Shown here one piece after another: positions 1-11,453 of a stretch of 64,000 nt of DNA. Below the pieces are notes generated by a model. That model was not told the origin of the DNA. It saw only the letters and a program-made list of their open reading frames with translations, and did no database searches. Both the position numbers and the translations under genes were made by a program. Each line of letters opens with the position of its first letter. The first letter of the stretch is position 1. Source of the DNA: Erigeron canadensis (taxonomy: Eukaryota; Streptophyta; Magnoliopsida; Asterales; Asteraceae); contig NC_057767.1 in NCBI RefSeq assembly GCF_010389155.1, forward strand, positions 22,269,723-22,333,722. The letters are read 5' to 3'.

Positions 1-1190
1 TTTGGACGAGTGTAACCAACTTAGTAGGAAAAATTAATGATTGCTTTTCTGATAAAAGAAATGTTTATATTTTACAACTATAATTGAGTCTTGTTAGTGA
101 GAAACAAAAAGTCCGGTATCTACGAATGTTAACGAGAATGCAAAATGTCTAGTATCTTATCGTGTCAATGAGTAATACATCTGCACATGTTATTAGGACC
201 TGAAAAGAAAGAGGCATACAATCATATACATAATAGTTGATCACGAGCAGTAAGATAGGTTCTAATTATAAAGCTATTTCATATATAGTAGCACTTTCTT
301 TAACATATATGTACAATAAACATATATTGTTGCAAAAAAGCTACGATTATAAGTTACATATACGATCTAATTTCTTATCGGTTATAAACTTATATTGTTT
401 TTGTTGATATCTTTAATCAATTTGTGTAAAGAATTATATTAAAGAACAATATAAGAAGGTAAACATTGATATTATTATATTACATGATTAAATTGATTGG
501 GAAAGAAAGAAAAAAAACGATTTCAATATGATAAGCGTAAGATTAATCGTAAATAAAGAGATGGCTTGATCATATGGAAGGAAGAATAAAGCGAGAGTAT
601 AAACATCGGAATAGGGATCTGGAAATGTGTTTATGTAATTAGAGATGATTAAAAAAGGGGGGGGGGGGGGAGGTATAGTAGTCAATTGTAAATGCTATAT
701 ATAGTTTTGAAGGACTTTATTGTATTATTTCGATTAAATTTAAACATTTAGGTAAATTTGATATATTTCAAGTTTAATAATGGCATTTGTGATATTAAGA
801 AATTCAATTGGGCAAATATGATATATTGAAGCTTATTAGTGACGTATATGAATTTTTTAATTTTTTTTTGTGTGTTTGAAGACTTAGGAATATAAGATGT
901 GATAAATGTTAAAAAGTAATTGTACATTATGTATTAAAAATAATACGAGATGCTTGGATATTTGTACTAAAGCCTTGTCTTCATTGGGGCATGTTAGTGT
1001 AAAACAAGTTATCAGTTTTGTGAGAAAGAGATTTTATTTGGAAAAATATAAAGGCATAATATTCCCGCACACCTCTTAGTTTTAAACATAGAGTGGTCCA
1101 ATTTTTGTCATAAGTCTCACTTTTGTCTTTACTCTTTAATTTGTCTTCCACCTGCCATGAAATCATCAAAGCATATATAGAGTTAAGGAA

Positions 1191-1358
1191 AATGATATAT
1201 CATCTTAACTAATTCTCCTAAAAATCCTCCTAATATCTTGTTAACATATGTAATCCACTAATTTCTCTTTCTTACTATCACCCCCTGATTTTCCACATGT
1301 CACAATCTTATAAATTAGGAGGATTTTTAGATTAACCAATTAGGATAACTGATCATTA
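1191..1358. mobile_element. Short MITE with ~45-bp inverted ends (copy A)
   Basis: The left end (AATGATATATCATC..., then AAAAATCCTCCTAA) and the reverse complement of the right end (GGTAATGATCAGTTATCC..., then AAAAATCCTCC) match imperfectly over about 45 bp. There is no coding capacity. The superfamily was not determined because a clean target duplication was not identified. Confidence 0.6.
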
Positions 1359-2479
1359 CCCTAGAGTTAATTACAAAATTATCATCTTCATCATGATTTC
1401 ATGAACATTTGTCTTTTACCTGCTATTGTCGGATTAATACTTTTTCTTTTTAATTAAATTAGAGTTAATTACAAAAATTATCATCTTCATCACTCTATTT
1501 TTAAACTCAAAAAGATTTCCTCAAGTTACTTCTTTAACTTGAGTTAAGTTGGGGAAATCTTGACCCTTGAATGTAAATCAAAAGCCAAGATTTATAGATA
1601 ATCTTTGAATCTTGACTTTTAATTTTCATATAAGGGTCAAAAATACCTTAATATGACTAATCATATTAAGAAAAACTTGAAGGAATCCCCTTCCATTCGA
1701 GACGGGTGCATAGAGCATGTGCCATAATAAATTGTATAGATATTCATAATACTCTGTGGGACTAGGCTGTGCAAGGGTGGGACACGTACGACTGCAACTT
1801 GACAAAAGAAAAAGTAGGTTTTTAATTGATTTTCATATTTTTTATATATAAAAAAAGTGAAGGTAGTGTTGTCACACATCTAAGTTTGGTGAAATCCCTA
1901 TTACATGCTAATTTTTTAGTCCATAAATATACATGAACACATTATTTATTTATTATATATTTATGAATTAAAAATTAACATGTGAAATAGATTTCACACA
2001 ACATAGGTACATAAAAGCACTATTTTCACTTCCCTCATATATAAAATATGAATTGTCTAATCGGTGATAATTTGGTATTGGAAACAGAGACACAGAATGG
2101 CCTATCAAGTGTCAAGTACTCATGTTAAAAGTCTACGGGCATTTCATTCCATTACATGGTTTATAATAGTTCACGTATCAATTTGGACACCAATTAAAGA
2201 GATCTTATACCAAGATGATATATATGTATATAGGGGTGAGTTAGTTTGAAAAATTAAAAAGTCATTAAAAGTATATCGAATTAGATTTCTAATGAAAGAG
2301 AACGAAATTTTAAGACTACCATGTTTTTTGTTTCGTCTAACGATTTACGGTTTGTGAGATAAAACATTTTCAATGATTTGGGTGAATTTTATTATTTAAT
2401 TGAAGAGAGAGAAAGAGGGGAAAAATGTGTGGTCCAAAATGGTTCTTGAGTTTTTTTTATGTGGGTTCTTAAATAACAT

Positions 2480-2483
2480 TTCC

Positions 2484-2516
<33 letters not shown>

Positions 2517-2872
2517 TTTGATCATTTGAAAACTAAATTTTTCGTGAAAACTAGAAAACTGTCAAAACACATTGTGTTCTGAATTTAACACAATATGTTT
2601 TTAATATGTTTTTCGAAAACACATTGTGTTAAGTTCATATCACAGTGTGTTTGAACAATTTTCTTATTCACAACGCTATCAAAAACACACCGTGATTTAA
2701 AACTTAACACAACGTATTTTAGATTATACAATAAAAACACATTGTGTTTTATAAAAACACAATTAAAACACATTGTGTTAAATTCAGATAACAATGTGTT
2801 TCGGTAGTTTTTTAGTTTTCATACGAAATTTAGTTTTCAAATGAACATTTCACACACATATATATATATATA
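2480..2872. mobile_element. Foldback element with internal AACACANTGTGTT palindrome array (copy A)
   Basis: Arms at 2517-2560 (TTTGATCATTTGAAAACTAA...) and 2806-2850 are inverted copies. Outside them, TA/TG repeats on the left mirror CA/TA repeats on the right. The interior holds repeated short palindromes of the type AAAACACATTGTGTT in varying states of decay. It is a non-coding, highly structured element; open frames across it are by-products of the repeat. Confidence 0.7.
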
Positions 2873-3122
2873 AATGAATGAATTTTATAAAATTTAGTTT
2901 TCAAAATTTATATGTGTTAAATTCAGATCACAAAATTTAGTTTTTAAATCAACATTTCATATATATATATATATATATAAATGAATGAATTTTATAAAAA
3001 AATTATGGTCCCCAAAAAATTGAGTCCAACTTTCAACACCATATGAGTCACTTGTGAGCCACCTAAAGGCCGAATAACAATGTAGGGTATTGCAATATTA
3101 CTGTTTTCTTCTGAAACTAGAT

Positions 3123-3450
3123 ATTAATTAGGGATAATGACATACGAATACGAATGTAATCACCTATAACCAAATAGTTATGTAATGTAGTGATTTATTC
3201 AGGCGGCTATGTAATGTATGCACCTATGTTTTCTTGGTTATACTATGTAAGGTTCTTTTTATTTGGGTCAATCAATGTAAGAACCTATGTATTTTTTTTG
3301 CTATACTATGTAAAGTCCGTACATATTTTACATAGTATAGCCAAGAAAACATAAGTGCATACATTACGTAGCCACATGAATAGTTCACTACATTAAATAA
3401 CCATTTGGTCATAGGTGGTTACATTTGTATGCCATAAACCCTATTAATTA
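3123..3450. mobile_element. Foldback MITE with ~120-bp inverted arms (copy A)
   Basis: The left arm (from TTAGGGATAATGACATACGA through TATACTATGTAAGG) is mirrored by the right arm (TACATAGTATAGCCAAG... to GCCATAAACCCTATTAATTA) around a short centre near 3290. The whole element can fold as one hairpin. No open frame. Confidence 0.75.
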
Positions 3451-4617
3451 AAGATATACTACACACAACGAGTCAATGAACATTTGTAAAGATTAACTAG
3501 ATAGAATTGTTCCCGTGTAATTCACTTATATGAGTTTTAATTTTTAAATATACCAGTAAGCACATACAGCTAAAAGGGGACGACAGTCTGTGTATTTGTC
3601 TAACAAATTGTATACTTATCGGGGCAATATACTACAAAGTTAATATTATATATGTTGTCGTTTTTTTTTTTACATTATCAATTTTTGGTTATGTTAACTT
3701 AACTTATAATAATATATTAGGTAAAAATTTTTCTTAAACAATATCGGTTTTTACTTACAAATTATTGATAACGGTTCATCTGATTATGACAAAATGATAA
3801 AAGAAAGACAATGGGTTAACCTATCCTTCTCAATAATACATAAATCACAAGAAATCGACTTAATTAATATGACAACTGGAATAATTTTTTTTTGATATAA
3901 TGATCTAATATAGGGAATTTAGTGTAGAGAGTGATATGGTAGAGATTCTAAAAGAAGATATGTAAGTTCCAACTTTACCACTGAAGACACTTTTATGTTA
4001 ATTGTGATTTTTTTGAAAAAATTTCACTGGACTCGACTGGAGTTAGTACCAGAACAAATACCAAGTTACTGGTAGATCACCCTATATAACGAGTTAAACA
4101 AGTAAATTAAAGACAATAGAAGATAAAGATGCACTAAATGTAAATTGTTGAGACAATACGTAATTTGTAAGTGTATTTTATTTATTTAATATTAAATAAA
4201 TACAAGGTTGCAGAACCAAAATAATACAAGTTAATTTAAATATTCTAACAACCTATGAAATATAATTGATCTAATCTCCGTCACACTCCGCTAAAACAGA
4301 AACACGAGATGCACAACATAAATAGTACGTAGCACATGATCAAGATCACAACACAACATATAACATTACAATAACGAGTACAAAAGATACAAAGTCACAG
4401 GTATTTACCTTTGTTACGGTACATCTTAACAAAAAAAAGGGTATAAAAGAAAATGTACTATTAGACAATATCTAGTATCTACATAACCATATTAGAATCA
4501 AAGTTTTAGAATTCAAAATAATTTGAAGTACAAGCCGACCGAAACTTAGACAACGAGCATGATATCGAACACAAAAGAATATCAATAACATAAGCTGCTG
4601 ATAAGGAACTTGGACCT

Positions 4618-4945
4618 TGATGTGCAAAATCAAGTCTTAAATTTATGAACAAGATATACCAATTAATCAATTAAAGCACACTCTCGGGTAGTGAACCCGT
4701 TCGTGTATAGTATAGAAAAATAGTAAGTCAGGATCGAACAAAGGGACTATTATTTAGGAAAAATGCTAGTTTAATGCAATTCTAAAAGATAGGGGTTTTG
4801 TGACCGTATTGTCACGTTGTTTTGAAAGTTGGTTAATTGAGAAATTAGTAATTTCGGAGAAGTAATCAGAAAGAGTTTGTTGAAACAAGAATATTAAAAG
4901 GTCATTTACCTCGAATCCATGACACTACAAATTCAGGTTGCACTT
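4618..4945 (-). mobile_element. Interrupted LTR fragment, tRNA-Asp-primed Ty3/gypsy family (copy A)
   Basis: These 328 bp match 20670-20994, the PBS-proximal end of the LTR of the minus-strand gypsy element there (start TGATGTGCAAAA, end GCACTT). The match stops exactly where TGTAACATTCC, the start of another LTR, begins. The chromovirus evidently inserted into this older LTR at CACTT. The left neighbour is not a PBS, so this is a solo or 3'-end LTR or a truncation. Confidence 0.75.
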
Positions 4946-6031
4946 TGTAACATTCCGAACTTTTTTTAATTAATGATTGACTAGAGTCGTTAAGTCAACA
5001 CAACATGTCCGTTAAGTCTCTAGGAGATTTAATGTTTATGTGTGATTAATATGCATTATGTGTAAGGTTTTAAAGCCTTAATGATTCATGTGTTAATGTG
5101 TTTAAGATGATTAAATGTTATTAAAGTGTTAGTGTGAGTCCACCTACACAAGATGTACAACGAGAACAAGATATAACAAGATATAGAATAGGTTAACGAT
5201 AAACACAAGTATATCAAGTAACCTGACTGGCAAGTGGTTCGAATCTAGATAAAGACTAGTTATGAACCACGATCCAGATATGGATATGAACAATAAAGAA
5301 CAAACGCTTGAAACTATATAAATACTAATAATATTCAAGTATTATGGCAATGAGTCAAGATGTATTTTTCAATGTATTTTATTTATTGCTATAAACAAAA
5401 TACAAGAGTTGTTGCGGAACAAAGATAATCACACTTGTGAAGATATCTAAACAACCCTAGAAATACAAATGATCTATGCGACAAGGAATTACTCGTAAGA
5501 ATACTTAGAGTAATATCACACGTTGCAATTGCCAAAGTTCCAAGCATTTTAGCAAGTGTGAGAAGTCTTATATTTATAGGCAAACATGTCTTGATGACAT
5601 GGCAATATGCCGTACAAATATGGTTGGATGCATTTATGGATTTGTGGGACAAATCCATAACATGCTTGTTTAAGGTAAAGTATGTAAGTTTTTTTGATGT
5701 GACTTGACATACTTTATTCCCAACCTTTTGCTAAAACTTTCCCAATCCCAGGTATAAAGTAATTAACCGGGTAAAGGTAGTTAAAGCTACAAAAAGACTT
5801 TCCTCGTAATCAGTGAAAAAGTGTTGTAAATACTTTTTCACTAAGCCTCTTCAGATTCTTCAATCAGGTAAGATCTTCTCTGAGCTCTGCTTCTGAGATG
5901 ATCTTCTTCTTCAGTCTTCAGTCTTTGACTTTAGTCTGAACGTCTTCAGTGTTGGTTGATTCTGAATCTGAAGTGAAGCTTCAGTGAGCTTTATTCTGAA
6001 TGTCTTCAGAATCCTGAGCAAGCTGTCTTCA
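4946..6031 (+). mobile_element. 5' part of a chromovirus-type LTR (copy A, truncated by duplication joint)
   Basis: Starts TGTAACATTCCGAAC directly after CACTT. It is identical to 11454-12538 but ends at the duplication joint, so only the first ~1.1 kb of this LTR is present. From about 5145 it includes a block with CTTCAG/CTGAAG repeats that looks like a further nested insertion. Confidence 0.7.
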
Positions 6032-6501
6032 GAATCCTGAACGTCTTCAGTGTTGGTTGATTCTGAATCTGAAGTGAAGCTTCAGTGAGCTTCAGTGAGC
6101 TTTATTCTGAATGTCTTCAGAATCCTGAGATGGGAAGATCCGCGGTGGTGATGCGATGGGGTGATCGACAATGGAGATTCGACGATATATTGTTGTTTAT
6201 AAGTTTTTGTTGAAAAGATTCTTGGTTAATGAACATCTAGTAAGATCCATATAGCAAATATATTTTTTTTTTTGGAAAAATTTCATATATGCCACTAATA
6301 AACTTAAAAATATCATATATACTCAATTAAATTTTTAATTATCAAAAATGTCATTATTAAAATTGAAATATATCAAAATTACCAAAATGAATAAATTTAA
6401 TGAAAATAAAACAATAAAATCCTTTAAAATTATAAATAACATTTACAATGACCATATGCCTTCTTTTTTATTATCTTAATACATAACATATAAAAACATA
6501 A
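6032..6501. repeat. Spacer between duplication copies with ~100-bp CTTCAG minisatellite
   Basis: A block starting GAACGTCTTCAGTG at 5938 recurs at about 6039 (period ~101 bp). Copy B has it only once. The rest (6131-6501) is AT-rich and has no open frame of note. This spacer is probably the left part of the 6.5-kb unit, whose counterpart for copy A lies before position 1. Confidence 0.7.
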
Positions 6502-7693
6502 TTTTGGACGAGTGTAACCAACTTAGTAGGAAAAATTAATGATTGCTTTTCTGATAAAGAAATGTTTATATTTTACAACTATAATTGAGTCTTGTTAGTG
6601 AGAAACAAAAAGTCCGGTATCTACGAATGTTAACGAGAATGCAAAATGTCTAGTATCTTATCGTGTCAATGAGTAATACATCTGCACATGTTATTAGGAC
6701 CTGAAAAGAAAGAGGCATACAATCATATACATAATAGTTGATCACGAGCAGTAAGATAGGTTCTAATTATAAAGCTATTTCATATATAGTAGCACTTTCT
6801 TTAACATATATGTACAATAAACATATATTGTTGCAAAAAAGCTACGATTATAAGTTACATATACGATCTAATTTCTTATCGGTTATAAACTTATATTGTT
6901 TTTGTTGATATCTTTAATCAATTTGTATAAAGAATTATATTAAAGAACAATATAAGAAGGTAAACATTGATATTATTATATTACATGATTAAATTGATTG
7001 GGAAAGAAAGAAAAAAAACGATTTCAATATGATAAGCGTAAGATTAATCGTAAATAAAGAGATGGCTTGATCATATGGAAGGAAGAATAAAGCGAGAGTA
7101 TAAACATCGGAATAGGGATCTGGAAATGTGTTTATGTAATTAGAGATGATTAAAAAGGGGGGGGGGGGGGGGAGGTATAGTAGTCAATTGTAAATGCTAT
7201 ATATAGTTTTGAAGGACTTTATTGTATTATTTCGATTAAATTTAAACATTTAGGTAAATTTGATATATTTCAAGTTTAATAATGGCATTTGTGATATTAA
7301 GAAATTCAATTGGGCAAATATGATATATTGAAGCTTATTAGTGACGTATATGAATTTTTTAATTTTTTTTTGTGTGTTTGAAGACTTAGGAATATAAGAT
7401 GTGATAAATGTTAAAAAGTAATTGTACATTATGTATTAAAAATAATACGAGATGCTTGGATATTTGTACTAAAGCCTTGTCTTCATTGGGGCATGTTAGT
7501 GTAAAACAAGTTATCAGTTTTGTGAGAAAGAGATTTTATTTGGAAAAATATAAAGGCATAATATTCCCGCACACCTCTTAGTTTTAAAACATAGAGTGGT
7601 CCAATTTTTGTCATAAGTCTCACTTTTGTCTTTACTCTTTAATTTGTCTTCCACCTGCCATGAAATCATCAAAGCATATATAGAGTTAAGGAA

Positions 7694-7861
7694 AATGATA
7701 TATCATCTTAACTAATTCTCCTAAAAATCCTCCTAATATCTTGTTAACATATGTAATCCACTAATTTCTCTTTCTTACTATCACCCCCTGATTTTCCACA
7801 TGTCACAATCTTATAAATTAGGAGGATTTTTAGATTAACCAATTAGGATAACTGATCATTA
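7694..7861. mobile_element. Short MITE (copy B of the 1191-1358 element)
   Basis: Same element as at 1191-1358, duplicated with the 6.5-kb unit. Inverted ends and interior are retained. Confidence 0.6.
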
Positions 7862-8986
7862 CCCTAGAGTTAATTACAAAAATTATCATCTTCATCATGA
7901 TTTCATGAACATTTGTCTTTTACCTGCTATTGTCGGATTAATACTTTTTCTTTTTAATTAAATTAGAGTTAATTACAAAAATTATCATCTTCATCACTCT
8001 ATTTTTAAACTCAAAAAAGATTTCCTCAAGTTACTTCTTTAACTTGAGTTAAGTTGGGGAAATCTTGACCCTTGAATGTAAATCAAAAGCCAAGATTTAT
8101 AGATAATCTTTGAATCTTGACTTTTAATTTTCATATAAGGGTCAAAAATACCTTAATATGACTAATCATATTAAGAAAAACTTGAAGGAATCCCCTTCCA
8201 TTCGAGACGGGTGCATAGAGCATGTGCCATAATAAATTGTATAGATATTCATAATACTCTGTGGGACTAGGCTGTGCAAGGGTGGGACACGTACGACTGC
8301 AACTTGACAAAAGAAAAAGTAGGTTTTTAATTGATTTTCATATTTTTTATATATAAAAAAAAGTGAAGGTAGTGTTGTCACACATCTAAGTTTGGTGAAA
8401 TCCCTATTACATGCTAATTTTTTAGTCCATAAATATACATGAACACATTATTTATTTATTATATATTTATGAATTAAAAAATTAACATGTGAAATAGATT
8501 TCACACAACATAGGTACATAAAAGCACTATTTTCACTTCCCTCATATATAAAATATGAATTGTCTAATCGGTGATAATTTGGTATTGGAAACAGAGACAC
8601 AGAATGGCCTATCAAGTGTCAAGTACTCATGTTAAAAGTCTACGGGCATTTCATTCCATTACATGGTTTATAATAGTTCACGTATCAATTTGGACACCAA
8701 TTAAAGAGATCTTATACCAAGATGATATATATGTATATAGGGGTGAGTTAGTTTGAAAAATTAAAAAGTCATTAAAAGTATATCGAATTAGATTTCTAAT
8801 GAAAGAGAACGAAATTTTAAGACTACCATGTTTTTTGTTTCGTCTAACGATTTACGGTTTGTGAGATAAAACATTTTCAATGATTTGGGTGAATTTTATT
8901 ATTTAATTGAAGAGAGAGAAAGAGGGGAAAAATGTGTGGTCCAAAATGGTTCTTGAGTTTTTTTTATGTGGGTTCTTAAATAACAT

Positions 8987-8990
8987 TTCC

Positions 8991-9023
<33 letters not shown>

Positions 9024-9381
9024 TTTGATCATTTGAAAACTAAATTTTTCGTGAAAACTAGAAAACTGTCAAAACACATTGTGTTCTGAATTTAACACAA
9101 TATGTTTTTAATATGTTTTTCGAAAACACATTGTGTTAAGTTCATATCACAGTGTGTTTGAACAATTTTCTTATTCACAACGCTATCAAAAACACACCGT
9201 GATTTAAAACTTAACACAACGTATTTTAGATTATACAATAAAAACACATTGTGTTTTATAAAAACACAATTAAAACACATTGTGTTAAATTCAGATAACA
9301 ATGTGTTTCGGTAGTTTTTTAGTTTTCATACGAAATTTAGTTTTCAAATGAACATTTCACACACATATATATATATATATA
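8987..9381. mobile_element. Foldback element (copy B of 2480-2872)
   Basis: Duplicate of the 2480-2872 foldback. It differs mainly in the lengths of the TA and TG microsatellites flanking the arms. Confidence 0.7.
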
Positions 9382-9631
9382 AATGAATGAATTTTATAAA
9401 ATTTAGTTTTCAAAATTTATATGTGTTAAATTCAGATCACAAAATTTAGTTTTTAAATCAACATTTCATATATATATATATATATATAAATGAATGAATT
9501 TTATAAAAAAATTATGGTCCCCAAAAAATTGAGTCCAACTTTCAACACCATATGAGTCACTTGTGAGCCACCTAAAGGCCGAATAACAATGTAGGGTATT
9601 GCAATATTACTGTTTTCTTCTGAAACTAGAT

Positions 9632-9959
9632 ATTAATTAGGGATAATGACATACGAATACGAATGTAATCACCTATAACCAAATAGTTATGTAATGTAGT
9701 GATTTATTCAGGCGGCTATGTAATGTATGCACCTATGTTTTCTTGGTTATACTATGTAAGGTTCTTTTTATTTGGGTCAATCAATGTAAGAACCTATGTA
9801 TTTTTTTTGCTATACTATGTAAAGTCCGTACATATTTTACATAGTATAGCCAAGAAAACATAAGTGCATACATTACGTAGCCACATGAATAGTTCACTAC
9901 ATTACATAACCATTTGGTCATAGGTGGTTACATTTGTATGCCATAAACCCTATTAATTA
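9632..9959. mobile_element. Foldback MITE (copy B of 3123-3450)
   Basis: Duplicate of the 3123-3450 hairpin element with at least one substitution (ATTAAATAACC in copy A, ATTACATAACC in copy B). Confidence 0.75.
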
Positions 9960-11125
9960 AAGATATACTACACACAACGAGTCAATGAACATTTGTAAAG
10001 ATTAACTAGATAGAATTGTTCCCGTGTAATTCACTTATATGAGTTTTAATTTTTAAATATACCAGTAAGCACATACAGCTAAAAGGGGACGACAGTCTGT
10101 GTATTTGTCTAACAAATTGTATACTTATCGGGGCAATATACTACAAAGTTAATATTATATATGTTGTCGTTTTTTTTTTTACATTATCAATTTTTGGTTA
10201 TGTTAACTTAACTTATAATAATATATTAGGTAAAAATTTTCTTAAACAATATCGGTTTTTACTTACAAATTATTGATAACGGTTCATCTGATTATGACAA
10301 AATGATAAAAGAAAGACAATGGGTTAACCTATCCTTCTCAATAATACATAAATCACAAGAAATCGACTTAATTAATATGACAACTGGAATAATTTTTTTT
10401 TGATATAATGATCTAATATAGGGAATTTAGTGTAGAGAGTGATATGGTAGAGATTCTAAAAGAAGATATGTAAGTTCCAACTTTACCACTGAAGACACTT
10501 TTATGTTAATTGTGATTTTTTTGAAAAAATTTCACTGGACTCGACTGGAGTTAGTACCAGAACAAATACCAAGTTACTGGTAGATCACCCTATATAACGA
10601 GTTAAACAAGTAAATTAAAGACAATAGAAGATAAAGATGCACTAAATGTAAATTGTTGAGACAATACGTAATTTGTAAGTGTATTTTATTTATTTAATAT
10701 TAAATAAATACAAGGTTGCAGAACCAAAATAATACAAGTTAATTTAAATATTCTAACAACCTATGAAATATAATTGATCTAATCTCCGTCACACTCCGCT
10801 AAAACAGAAACACGAGATGCACAACATAAATAGTACGTAGCACATGATCAAGATCACAACACAACATATAACATTACAATAACGAGTACAAAAGATACAA
10901 AGTCACAGGTATTTACCTTTGTTACGGTACATCTTAACAAAAAAAAGGGTATAAAAGAAAATGTACTATTAGACAATATCTAGTATCTACATAACCATAT
11001 TAGAATCAAAGTTTTAGAATTCAAAATAATTTGAAGTACAAGCCGACCGAAACTTAGACAACGAGCATGATATCGAACACAAAAGAATATCAATAACATA
11101 AGCTGCTGATAAGGAACTTGGACCT

Positions 11126-11453
11126 TGATGTGCAAAATCAAGTCTTAAATTTATGAACAAGATATACCAATTAATCAATTAAAGCACACTCTCGGGTAGT
11201 GAACCCGTTCGTGTATAGTATAGAAAAATAGTAAGTCAGGATCGAACAAAGGGACTATTATTTAGGAAAAATGCTAGTTTAATGCAATTCTAAAAGATAG
11301 GGGTTTTGTGACCGTATTGTCACGTTGTTTTGAAAGTTGGTTAATTGAGAAATTAGTAATTTCGGAGAAGTAATCAGAAAGAGTTTGTTGAAACAAGAAT
11401 ATTAAAAGGTCATTTACCTCGAATCCATGACACTACAAATTCAGGTTGCACTT
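11126..11453 (-). mobile_element. Interrupted LTR fragment (copy B of 4618-4945)
   Basis: Same fragment in the second duplication copy, again cut at GCACTT by TGTAACATTCC. In the uninterrupted relative at 20670 the bases after CACTT read AATTGAAAAACC; that continuation was not found at the far side of the chromovirus, so the far junction is lost. Confidence 0.75.

Larger units (their letters stand above)
1..6031. repeat. Copy A of a ~6.5-kb tandem segmental duplication
   Basis: The sequence matches 6502-12538 base for base over about 6 kb in the same orientation. Differences are mostly homopolymer and dinucleotide length changes (poly-G near 660, TG/TA runs near 2490) plus a few substitutions. 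The offset grows from 6501 to about 6509 through small indels. The copy holds a 1191-1358 MITE, a 2480-2872 foldback array, a 3123-3450 foldback element, an LTR fragment and the start of a chromovirus LTR. No convincing gene was found; the short open frames are unrelated to known proteins and are duplicated along with the rest. The true left end lies outside the window. Confidence 0.95.

Noticed and set aside
657..672. Poly-G tract (also 7157-7172)
   Set aside because: Homopolymer of variable length between copies; could be partly sequencing error and has no assigned role.
2064..2249. 61-codon frame (MIIWYWKQRHRMAYQ), repeated at 8571-8756, as a possible gene
   Set aside because: No recognisable domain. 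It is present twice only because the segment is duplicated, and it lies among MITEs with no promoter or conserved context.
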